Part shown: in pieces, positions 1 through 10,428 of the stretch
How positions within the stretch are numbered: the first letter of the stretch is position 1
How the letters are laid out: the number at the start of each line of letters is the position of its first letter
Notes under the pieces: model-generated
What the model was told of the DNA's origin: nothing
The model's database searches: none
Seen by the model: the letters and a program-made list of their open reading frames with translations, nothing else
Translations under genes and position numbers: made by a program
Origin: Mortierella alpina
Taxonomy: Eukaryota; Mortierellomycota; Mortierellomycetes; Mortierellales; Mortierellaceae
Direction of reading: 5' to 3'
Length of the DNA: 64,000 nt
Assembly (NCBI GenBank): GCA_029449245.1
Contig: JANATF010000004.1
Location: forward strand, 2,108,001-2,172,000

Positions 1-1
1 A

Positions 2-3000
2 AGCCGGATACCGCTTCTCATGATCACGCAAAGCACGCGAAGTGAAAGAGATATAATTAATCTTACTATCGTCTTTTTCGCCTAATGGTAACTGATAAGC
101 CATACCAGCAATCCCTTCATTCGAAGCATCCGTTCCTACATACATATGCAGTCTCCAGATTACTTGTTTCAAAATAGGAGCATACGGAAATAGCTTTTTA
201 ATGCCCTCAAAGCACTTCATCTGCAAATCATTCAGTACGAAGCGACCTTTAGCATTGCGCAAAGATTCGAGTGGACCAGCAATAGGACCATATAACGGCA
301 AGTACTCTCGGAAGTAGTTAAACATTCCCATGTATCTTTGTACTGCCTTGTTGTTGGTAGGCGGGGCCCATTGTGAAATGTTGACCACCTTCTCAGGATT
401 TATTCTCCTTCCTTCCTTGTTAACAAGAAATCCTAACAACATGATCTCTGTATGAAAGAGATGACATTTCTGACGATTGAGGATGAGCTTCGCTTGTGTC
501 AATCTGTCCACAATTATTTTTGCTTGCTCTAAATGATCCTCCTTCGTATGAGAGAAAATAACCGTATCATCAACATAGATGCCAGCGAACTGGAGGTCAC
601 CGAGGAGGTAAGACATGCCTCTTTGAAAGATGCTCGTCATTGGTTTCAAACCAAAGGGAGCTCTTGCAAACATGTACTGTTTTCCTTCATAGGTGAAAGC
701 TGTATACGGCTGACTTTCTTTTGAAAGTGGCAGTCGATGGTACGCTTGCGTCAGATCAAAGGTAGAATAATACTTATGACCAGCAGCCTTTTTGAGTAGA
801 TCTGGAATCAGTGGCAACGGGAACGTGTCTGATTTTAACAATTGTTTGTTCAGCACTCTCGGGTCTAGGCACACTCGGTACTTCAACACTTTACCATCCA
901 TATCTCTTCTGGCTGCTAACGTCAGCGAGTTATTATAGGGATTGCCTTTCGGCGCAAGGACGATGACACCATCATCCCCCCATTGTTTGATCTGACGTGC
1001 GACCTCTGCACCTTGTGAATGTGCATGGAACGGCCTGGATTTGACATTAATTACGCAGTCTGCCGGCAATTTCAACTCTACTTTCAGGATCTCAAGCTCA
1101 CAATAGCTTTTGGGATCGATTGCAGAGTTGCGCTCCAGTGCAGGTTCCAGTTCCTTCAGGAAATGTGCCTTGTCCGCTAAGAACTCGGGCGTGTTTTCTG
1201 TGTCAGGAACAGCATCTGGCAAGATAGATGGTTTATCATCATCATAGATCCAGATATCAGTCAAAGGAGGCGGTTTGGGCATGCGGACACCTCCGACATA
1301 GTACCCAAAGCGAGGAAACAAGTCCATGCCGATATAAAAATCGTAATAAGGTATGTTCATAACACTTATTTGACACGAAACCGATCTGTCATTACACACA
1401 AGATCAACTTTGTCGCATGTAAGCATGTTTTCAGCTTTCATTCCAGCTTCTCCTAACTCAATTGGTCCTGGTAGCTTGGCTACTTTGATTCCCATCTCTC
1501 TAGCAATGGCTAAATCGATATACGAATCTGTGGATCCACAATCAAGTACAGCGGTAAGTTCTTTGCCATTGGCATATATCTTTACCGAAATGCGATTATC
1601 ACCTTCTTGGGCACCTCTGAAAGCACAAAGTCTCTTTGTTGGTGTATAAGGATCAAATTCAGCAAAATAGCGGGCAACATCAGCATGTTTATTGATATGA
1701 ACATCATTAATCTTCTCCGCTAAAATAGTGTCCAAGCTCGAACTACGGATCATATCGACCTCTTGAGTCATGGCGGCCAAACGCTTGGCATGGACAGGCT
1801 GCAGTTCAATAACAGCAGGCGCCTTCTGCATGGCCGACACCGAACGGATATGGCCATGAGCAGACGACTTGTGCTTCTTGAACTGAGGTCTCAGTTCAGG
1901 ATGCAATACGTAGCATTGGGCTGGAGCATGGGTGCTGGAAGTGCACCTCTCCTTGCTACAAGGCTGGCGAGTATCCTTGCGAGGATGCTTGCCCTTGTTA
2001 GGCTGCGGGATCATGGGCTTCTTCACAAAAGCAACCGGAGTGGCCGACTGACTCGCAATCTCAATGGACTTGAATCGGGCTTTAAACCACTTGGCCCAAT
2101 CAGTCTTGCGACCTGGAAATTGGGTGCTGTCAGCACGGACACAATCCAAAAAGGCGGCGACATTGGGTAATTCAACCATCTTTGGATACTTTGCCGTGAT
2201 AGCCTTCTGTCCCTCATCAGGCAACCCAGCAAACAAAGACTCTATGACTAGAGTCTCGTAAGCCGAGTCCTTGAGTCCTGACGCTTCCATCAGCAATTCG
2301 ACTTTGCCCGCATAGAGGTGGACGTCGGTGAATGTTGCAGTGTCGAGGGCGAAAACCTGCTTGACAGCCTCCGACTTAAGAAGGTCAACGCGAAATAGCT
2401 CGCGCACACACTTCTCAATCGGAAACCAAGTGTCAATCGACGTATAGTCGAAATACACTGGTCCATCTGCCTCCTGCACGGCCTCCATTTGGGTTGTCAA
2501 GTCCTTGCCCATTGTCACGAGTGACTCCTCCAACAAGCGTACCTCGATGCCGGCTTTTCTAAAGGCCTTCATCATGTACTGGCTTGCTAGGATCGCAAAC
2601 AGGCTGCCGAGATGCAACTTATAAAAGTCTCGGAACTCTCGCAAAAACCTGTTGATCACTCGCACAATCTCCAAAGCTGCCAGGTCTTCCTTGCCCTGCA
2701 ATTTCAACTTGAATTCTGGCTCGTCAGGGAAGCTTTTAGGAATCAGTCTCGAGAAGTCAATCTTCTCGCTGTTTTGGAAAACAGGAACAACCTTTTCCTT
2801 CAAGCAGCGCCTGATGTCGCAATGCCAGATGCTCGCCGAATTAAATTGGGCGACCAATGATCCTGACGCTTCATCTGCGTCCTGCACGTCCGAAGCCGGC
2901 GACTGCTGCTCATCTCGATATTGATGATCGAGAGGTTGCGGTCGCATTTGCATCCAGTGTCGATGCACCGTGTCGAAATCCCTAACAGCATTGTCGAGAT

Positions 3001-3325
3001 CTCGTTGGGCATCTTCCACTTTCGCATCATGCTTAGCTGCATTACGCCGACGTTGAGCATCAGTGAGAGTTGCATCCTTGCTGTCGAGCTGCTTTAGTTT
3101 GCGCACGGCAACTTTAGTGTCCATGTAGCGACTCAAAGCATCCTGCTTATCCCTGTTGGCTTCCTCGACCTCCCTCTCCAACTTCTGGAACATGGAAAGT
3201 TTGTCATCCGAAGCATCGATAGACCATACGTCCATATCAGCTTCCCCAGTATGCGCTGAGGGTGGATCACCAGATGCCATTACGACGTCCTCAGGAATAG
3301 CTGAGGCACTATCGTTAGAAGCCAT
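2..3325 (-). mobile_element. Ty3/gypsy LTR retrotransposon Gag-Pol polyprotein, 5' part
   Basis: One uninterrupted minus-strand frame runs from an ATG at 3325 off the left edge (1108 codons); I checked long stretches and saw no stop. Order of domains: a Gag/capsid-like N-terminal half with a charged coiled coil near residues 25-90; one nucleocapsid knuckle at C456, C461, H466, C471; a retropepsin-like protease with LDCGSTDSYID (D595); reverse transcriptase with FDLTQAYHR (D857) and the catalytic YVDD at 917-920 (bases 566-577); and the start of RNase H with GTDASNEGIAGM near the edge. Integrase must lie outside the window. Gag and Pol are fused with no frameshift. The knuckle spacing is C-X4-C-X4-H-X4-C instead of the usual C-X2-C. 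The intact frame suggests recent insertion. Assignment to the RT family is safe; activity is inference. Confidence 0.93.
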
Positions 3326-3356
3326 GCGGTAATAAAAAGCAAAGGCGAAAAAAGGA

Positions 3357-3372
3357 GGTTCAAGCGATACCA
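3357..3372 (-). other. candidate tRNA primer-binding site of the retrotransposon
   Basis: Read on the minus strand this 16-mer starts with TGG (TGGTATCGCTTGAACC), as expected for a site complementary to a tRNA 3' CCA end. It lies 31 bp upstream of the Gag-Pol ATG. A TG/CA-type LTR end candidate follows 4 bp away. The priming tRNA is not identified. Confidence 0.4.
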
Positions 3373-3376
3373 AGAC

Positions 3377-4289
3377 TGGACTTTTATTATGCCAACAGTT
3401 TCGATGCTCAAACACTACAGCTTACAGTCTATAGGATGATTACACGAGACTTCCCTACTATAGGTCTTGTCTCTAACACACCAAGTGATAGTCGAAACAC
3501 ACACAAGGAATACTTGGCGTCAAATGACTTTGCAAGTAAAATTATCGGTCGAAGCTCAGCTGCTTGAGGAAGAATTTTCCGGTAGCTGGAACTCAACAAC
3601 ACGACAACAATTAAGACTTTCTGGCGGAGCTAACCGACAACAGAGAGAATGATTTGCTGATGGCACTAGCCAATCAGCAGAGAGGATGATGAATTACAGG
3701 CGGTGGATACCGTCAAACAATCAAAATGATTTGCCGTGGTAAATACCAAGAACAAATGCAAAGAATTGTGGTGGTTGAAAACAACACTGGAACACGGCGC
3801 ACTGGATATTTCCAAGAACAGCGGATCACGCAGTGATGTGCAGCCAATACACAAAAGAGCACACAAGTTCGATCTTCGAAACAGGATTCAACAGGAACAA
3901 GCCTATTGGGTCTTTTTCTGGATCTTGCTTGAGCAATGATAAACGACAAAGGAGAGGTCCCAATTGCAAACAGTGGAAGATGGATGATAGAATCTCAATG
4001 GATGCAAATCAAACACACTTGAAGATGGATGCAATGGATGGATGCCGACTCTTTAGTACGTTGAAAAAAATGTGATATTCTCTAGGGGTAAACTTACAAT
4101 ACTAACTGGGGACTGAAGTCAACGAGAACAAGAGAGGGTTTTATTGTGGACAGGGATCTGGAGGACTTATATAGCTCCTCCAGACACCGGTCACGGGAAC
4201 TCTTAATAATCGTAGAAGTAAAAAGGGAGATGCGACTCAGGTACATACGTGCCTGAGCCCCACACCAGCATAAAACACCACATGTGACA
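3377..4289 (-). repeat. candidate 5' LTR of the retrotransposon
   Basis: The proposed borders are inference, because the partner LTR lies outside the window. On the minus strand the segment would begin TGTCACATGTGG at 4289 and end AAAAGTCCA at 3377, so it has TG...CA ends. It contains a good TATA box (TATATAAG, 4166-4173) about 120 bp from the proposed start and AATAAAA signals near 4135 and 3385. The end next to the body abuts the primer-binding-site candidate. Length (913 bp) and borders could be wrong. Confidence 0.3.
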
Positions 4290-4457
4290 TTTCCGTCAGG
4301 AAACTCGAGCGAGGACTCATGCTGAATGTTTGTGGATGGCGTGGAATCTGTGAGCACATCGTTACTCGAGTTCTGACGTAAGGAGCGAAGAAGGATGTAT
4401 CGATTAGAAAAGGCAGAGATTGAGAACATTTTCTGCACAGTGTAACAAATAACATAC

Positions 4458-4949
4458 TAGGCAATTTTCAGGCTCATCTTTCTCGCGCTCATGTTCAGAT
4501 AAAGATACGTCAACATCAACGGAAGGATCATCGACATGGCGCTGACTATCATCCTCCGTGTCTTCCCTACTACCACTTGCGGCGACTATTTCGAAAGAGC
4601 CAGGGTGTTGTTCTTGGAGTTCATCGGACATGAGGCGAACCGTAGTGTTTTCCTCATTTTCATGAAACACAAGCGGCACTAAAGGCTGTGAATGCACCTC
4701 GAAGACCGAGTTTTTTCGATCTTGGCTGTTGGGAGTGGTATCTCTTGAAATCGACCGCCTCTGGAGTTGATCCTGAGTGTTTTTGGAGTGAACTTGATCG
4801 TCGTCAGCAAGATTTTGGGATGACTCGATTATGGTCACTATTGTGTTGATCCAGGCGTTGCTAGCGGACGCCATACTGTCGATCCAAGCACCACTGGCTT
4901 TCAGGGTTCCAACAATTAGGGAGATCAACAAGGACTTGGATGAGGACAT
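4458..4949 (-). CDS. possible first exon of an interrupted host gene
   Basis: An ATG at 4949 opens a 164-codon frame ending exactly at a consensus donor (GTATGT, complement of 4452-4457). The predicted peptide has a mildly hydrophobic N-terminus (KSLLISLIVGTL) and a long acidic, Ser-rich disordered part. The frame closes 17 codons past the donor if unspliced. No convincing next exon is visible before the candidate LTR border at 4289, so the gene may have been cut by the retrotransposon. I do not recognise the protein. It could also be a chance open frame. Confidence 0.25.
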
Positions 4950-5367
4950 GCGTGCAAAGTGAAAGTCAAGGTAACAGGACAGTTCTCGAGGCGTAACATT
5001 GCCTTTATTTATGAAAACCGCTCAATGACCTTCAGATACTTTTAGATGGTTTCCGCAATACAATTAGGAGTGCTCTGTGGCGCATGTTTCTGACCTTTAG
5101 ACCTTACGTTTAACGGCTTTGATGACCCCCGAAACGGTTTTAATGGCAGGCACCAGCTTTATGAACAATTTCATATTTCTGGTTCCAGGGGGAATAAAAT
5201 TAGATGGTTGGTATCCGACTTTTAGGTGGTATGAAGATTTTAGATTTTAGATGGCAAAATCTAAAAGACATACCGCCTCTTACGGGCGGGGGGGGGGGGG
5301 TATCGTATATTCTTACGGGGGTGAGATCTTATTCCTACGGGGGTTGTGAGACTAACGTTGTCCTATA
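4950..5367. other. non-coding stretch with G-run and short repeats
   Basis: No gene seen. It holds a 13-base G run (5288-5300) and three loose copies of a TTACGGGGG-like word at about 5279, 5313 and 5334. Confidence 0.5.
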
Positions 5368-5703
5368 TTGAGAGAGGCTGGTGGGGCGAGGAGTGCATCG
5401 AAGGGATATGCTGTCCTTGAAAACTATGGGAAAAGCTTTGCTGATGTCAAAACTCTTCTTCTTGAAGCATTTAAGAAGCTAGCCTCGTCATGGCTCGGCA
5501 TGATTCGTGAGACTTGTAATAACGAGCTGGCTTACATGCGAAAAGAGAATATTGTTCCCAGCAACTTCACAGAGTATGAAAGAGAAGAGTCTATTGACCT
5601 GCACGATAGAAGTTGTGACTTGATGGATAGAGAAGCGGCGATGGCAAGACACGGCGATTGCGGTGTTTATGAGCGCGATGAGAACGCGATGAGAACGCGA
5701 TGA
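5368..5703 (+). CDS. unrecognised small ORF, doubtful
   Basis: A 111-codon ATG-initiated frame with charged, helical-looking composition. The last 20 bases contain a tandem 12-mer (gatgagaacgcg repeated). No domain, signal peptide or splice pattern is visible. It sits between a retrotransposon and decayed coding sequence, so it may itself be a relic. Confidence 0.2.
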   Translation: MREAGGARSASKGYAVLENYGKSFADVKTLLLEAFKKLASSWLGMIRETCNNELAYMRKENIVPSNFTEYEREESIDLHDRSCDLMDREAAMARHGDCGVYERDENAMRTR

Positions 5704-6069
5704 GCAATGACACGAGATGTAAAGGACGTGAGATGAGCAAGAAGGAACGACGCCATCGTTTCTGGAGTTCGAGCAAGCGCCTCCGCCCTCACAAGCACCA
5801 AGCTATAGCACTTTAGCGGGTTTTTGAACTGAATCATAAATTGTTAAATCGAGCTTCCCTGACCTTCAGCCATTTCATGACAATGCATCTCGACCTGCAT
5901 TTCTTGACCCGACATTCGGCAAGTTCATATTAACACTTTCATGCAGGTGCCTTGTAAGTTGTTGAAGACTACAGCAAGCGATCAAATCAACGTATTTCGT
6001 ATTCGAGTGTTCTCCTATCCTCCCTTCTATAAAACTCTAGCGTCGTCCACCAACTTGGATAGTTGGCAG

Positions 6070-7760
6070 ATTAAACTCTCCGCACACCAGGAGCTTTAAT
6101 CTGCTCGATCTTTGGCTCACAACCCTGCGGGTCTATGTTGATGGTACAAGAAATCAGGAAAAAAGAGTTGCAAGAGCGCAATGAACGTTTCAAGATCAAT
6201 ATCACTGAGATCAACGTGGAGCTGGAGAAGGTGCGCCTGCATGCTGAGCAAGGCAAATTTACCTCCGCAACGTCCTTAGCAAGATTGAGGCTAAGTTGAG
6301 GCAGACATACTTCCTTATACGCCAAGATAACGAGACCCTGTGCGATGGACTTTGGCCCAGGATGAAGGTGTGCCACTGCCGAACAGCAGCCGAGCTATAC
6401 ATTGCCAAGTCTAAACAGCATGGATGTCGACCAAGAATTGTCGTTTCAGGAGATTCGCACATTCTTGGATATTCTGCCATCCCTCGATTCCCCCAGAACA
6501 TACCCAAGTCGTATGTGTGAGGTGCGATCGAGAGGACGTTCGGCAAACACTCAACCGCTCCTCCTCTCGCCTCTTGTCCTTCTGGCAGTCGTTGGCCGCA
6601 ACGATTACGGCAAGAATGTGTCCGATATCGGTTACGGCAGAAATAGTGACATCTTACATCTCATTCCAGAAGGCCGATGGACACAATGCTCTCCCAATAC
6701 ACACTGCTGGCGAGTCACAGGCGACTATTCCAGATATTCAGTAATTTCAAAGACGTGCCCTTGCCGCGTCCAGACTCGACAACAGCGCCTTCGTCACTCG
6801 ATTTCGAGCCTTTCGGGAACTGAAAGTCTTAGATTCCAGGCTGCTCTCCCTAATCGACAAAGACCAAGCACCATGACTGCCCCCAAGAAAGGCCGGGACA
6901 CCACGAGACACAAACGTGCCGTAGTAAGGAAGCGGCGGAAAATTTACAAAGCAAAGAAAGATGACGAGGAGAACGAACGTCGCGACCCGCAGGCATTAGC
7001 CCAACGATTCCACATCCTTCGGTCCAAGTACATATGCAAGACCCCCAAGATTGAATCTGTTCATTGCAAGCTAGACTGCGCCGGCTAATCGGATGACAAC
7101 GCGGTCAGGACCATCGTCGAGACCCTCCAAGACAACGTCGCGAAGCTGAACAAGTTCAAGTTGATGGGTTGAGCTCAGACTCCGTCGAGACCACCTCCAG
7201 CTCATCTACACCCCGCCTCCTCACCAGTGACGAGAAGATCGACCTCGACGATATCCTGAAGCAGGCGAGTTTTACTTCTCCATCGCAACGCTACTCTGTC
7301 AAGGAAGCCTTCGGGCAAACTCGCGATATCAACACCACCGAGGGCAGTGGGCACAAAAAGGATGACAGCAGGCACTCCTAGAGGACCAATCGAAATCCCA
7401 CACGCACAAAGAGCATTTGATCGACACGAAGGGGCGAGCGGCTTTACGTCCTATTGTACCCGATAGGTTAAGCAACGACGTTGTGGACGCAAGGTGCATT
7501 CAATGACCGGCGGTCCCGTATTTCCCGCAACAGCTGCAAGGTCATCGTTGTTGTTCGTCAATGTCGCAGCCAACATGAATTTCATCGGTACCAGTTTCGG
7601 CGCCGAAGAGCGACCCGATGAAGCCAACGCATCAAGTATTTCTTTGAACTATATGGATTGAACCCGAAGTCGCTGATTTTCCAAGAGGAAAGTTCGCGCC
7701 ATGGCCACATCTACCTCTTGAAGCAGATCTGGTGAATACTTTTAGGTTCCATACCAAGAA
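6070..7760 (+). pseudogene. decayed plus-strand coding region, family unknown
   Basis: Protein-like stretches occur in successive different plus-strand frames, none joined by credible introns. They include a coiled-coil stretch near 6145-6290 (RKKELQERNERFKIN), a piece at 6440-6500, a basic stretch at 6870-7080 (KRAVVRKRRKIYKAKK), a Ser-rich acidic piece at 7169-7378 and a short piece around 7630-7728 (FFELYGLNPKSL). Changing frames with internal stops is what an old inactivated gene or transposon ORF looks like. I cannot name the family, and part of this may be chance. Confidence 0.35.
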
Positions 7761-7859
7761 AAAGAGACTGGCGTCTATGAGTATCTGATTGATGCTACTC
7801 AGTCCAAGAATAGATCGAATAATCGCCACCGCTACAAGAGTGCTCCGAACACTCATTGC

Positions 7860-10040
7860 GGCCCCAATGCGTGTGGCTCTTCACAGTGATTTTTCCCAGT
7901 GGACAGTGGGTCGAGGCGACAGATTCAAATCCCTTTGCGCCTAGGGTCCGTCTAAGCACTGTTTGTCCTCGTCGCGTCGCGTGCCCTTGTCCTCGTCTAG
8001 ATCGAATCAAATGGTGGTTTGCATATGGCGGATCCAAATGATGTTCTCTATGAAATTGAAAGTCAGGGTGGCCGTTGTGCGTGCTGTCTAGAGAGGTTAG
8101 GGAAAGTAAGAGAGAGAAAGATTAGGCTAAAGACGAGCTGAGCCGGCCTTCGCACAGTGAACGATATACCGACACCCCCCCCCCAAAAAAAATGAAGCCT
8201 CTACCGCACACCCTTCTGCCCATAAAGAGATATGACAACTGCTCAATTCGCTTGCCAATATTACCGTGCTTAGTCACCCTGTTGTGCTAACTCCAGAGCA
8301 CCGTCGACACTTGTGTGCTCCACCTTCAAAGATCGGCTTCCATAAGGTAAGCGCCTTACCGAGGACACTCTTGGAATGGAAGTAGCTGCAATTCAAGGAT
8401 GGTTAAAGCATGGACAAGGCATCGCTTTACTATTACTTCCGTGTACCGCGAAAACCAATTTGTAAAGACTTCAGACAGGCCTTGTTCGCTGGTGCACGAA
8501 GGGTCACTGTTGTTCAACAGATAATTCGTACTGGAACCCGAGTCCCCACTGGCCTGAAGGATCGGTTAAGCCGGGCTATCCAACACCATTGTTTCCTCTC
8601 TCTGAGTGCGAGTAAAAAATTAGCCCGGATTCACTTTCAGGATGAATGACTTTCTGATCCTTGGCCACAAGGAAAGAGTTCAATTTAGCTCACCTAGAGT
8701 AAAGTTGCTTGGCTTCATTTCTATTCCGAGTCTCAGCATTGTCGTCAAGCATCGTAGACGATTCTCCTCGGTTTCATAACAGGAAAAGCTCCGCTTCCAA
8801 GGTTTTGCGACAGCCGCGATAAGGTGTAATATGCGCTTGTAGACATCCAAGAGCAAAACGATATTATAACACATCGTTGCTGGCGGTCGGTTGCCATATG
8901 GTTCAAATGAGCCGTTACTCTGACTTTATTGGCTCTAGACTATCAAAAAAAGTGGGACCCTGGACATGGAAACCGCTACGAATACATGTAGGTTGTTGAC
9001 GACGAGTTATGTGGTAGTATTGTGCCGACATATTGCGAGTTTGCAATCACAGGTCGGCGGTTTTTTTTTTGTGGCGCGGGTCCTTGCAAAGAAACGGGCA
9101 AAAAAGATGGTTCAAGCCGGGGCGCAAAGTAACAAAAAAAAGTTCAATGATGGTCTCGCTGACAGATGTTCTCACAGACCTGCTAGCCACACCACACAAT
9201 TGAGCGAGAATATATAAGTGAGCTAAAGAAAGGTGAGCCTAGTATGCTGGCATGGGAGGCCACCATTGTACCCTCACAGTACACCCAGGGGAAGTGGGGA
9301 GTCAAGGGGCAAATCTGAGGTAGTGTAAGCGCAAGTTGCTCCCGACCCATTCCCGCCCTGTACAATACTGTACATACTGTGCCATCGCCGTCAGCTCCAT
9401 ATGACTACCGAACGTTCTCTGCCCTTTGCGATTCAGAGGAGAACCGTGCTGCACTATGAGGGCAGTCTACGGAGGGGGTCCTTGCTCTGAAGTCTGCGTG
9501 TTGGTGTTTCCTGTTCGACTCCTTTGTTCTCTTCCCATCCAGCGCCGTCTTCTAGTCTGGAGAAGATACAACATTGACCAAGAGGGTCGCAGAGCCAGGA
9601 GTCGCAGAGAGCGGACGGATGAGACCGCTAGGGGGCCACGGTGCCTTGGACAGCGATGGCGCTGGCGCTGGCGTGGGTTTGAGAGTGCTGGGTGAAATTT
9701 GTATCGGCGCCGCATATACGCAAGACCGATTCAGCCCGCAGAGCTCTAGGCCCTTTCCATTTGCTGTACAGTACCTTTCTTTATTGCGATTAGATATATT
9801 GGCGGAGATCTGTTTGTCCCTCTGCCACGCCAGTGCAATAAGCAGGGCAGCGCAGAGAGGAGCGAAAAAAGGAGGGAGGCGGACAGCCGTGCATTGCCTG
9901 TGACACTGGAGGCGGACTAGCACTGTCGGCACTGTCTGGGTGCTGGGTGGATAAACACCGGAGAGCAAACAAGGCCAACAACAACACCTCCAACACAAAC
10001 AAAGGCGTGGCCCTAGATCCACGGCAAGGTAGGTCTTTCC
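7860..10040. other. intergenic region upstream of the cyclin gene
   Basis: No supportable gene. A C-run followed by an A-run lies at about 8168-8190. A TATA-like element (atatataag) is at about 9210. Open frames here are short, overlap on both strands and have no recognisable motif. Confidence 0.5.
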
Positions 10041-10059
10041 GCTGGCTAATTTATCAAGC

Positions 10060-10400
10060 TTTTGCTCTGCGTGCTCTGTGTGCTCTGTTCACTCTGTCCA
10101 CTCTGTTCTCTCTCTGTTCTCTCTCTCTGTTCTCTCTGTTCTTCTCTCTGTTCTTCTCTCTGTTCTTGTCTCTCTGTTCTCGCCCTCTGCTTCGCTCTGT
10201 CCTCTGTCCTGTCCCCTGTCCATCCATCTCCCGCCGCTCTGCCCTGTCCATCCTGCCTGTGCCTGTGCTCCTGGCCAGCAACATTGCAAGCAAGGCTTCT
10301 GATCGCTTGCCCTCTGGTCTCTCTTCTCTCTCGTCCCTGTCTCTTCTCTCTCGTCTCTCTCGTCTCTCTCGTCTCTCTCTCTCCCTCTCGCAGTTCCCTG
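10060..10400. repeat. CT-rich simple-sequence leader of the cyclin gene
   Basis: The plus strand is a string of imperfect CTCTGTTCT and TCTCTCGTC units just upstream of the cyclin ATG. All six frames stay open through the repeat, giving Ser/Leu-rich or Arg/Glu-rich peptides that are artefacts of composition. It is probably 5' untranslated leader or core promoter. Confidence 0.6.
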
Positions 10401-10428
10401 TGTCCTGTCTGCCCCTGCCAGAGCCAGC

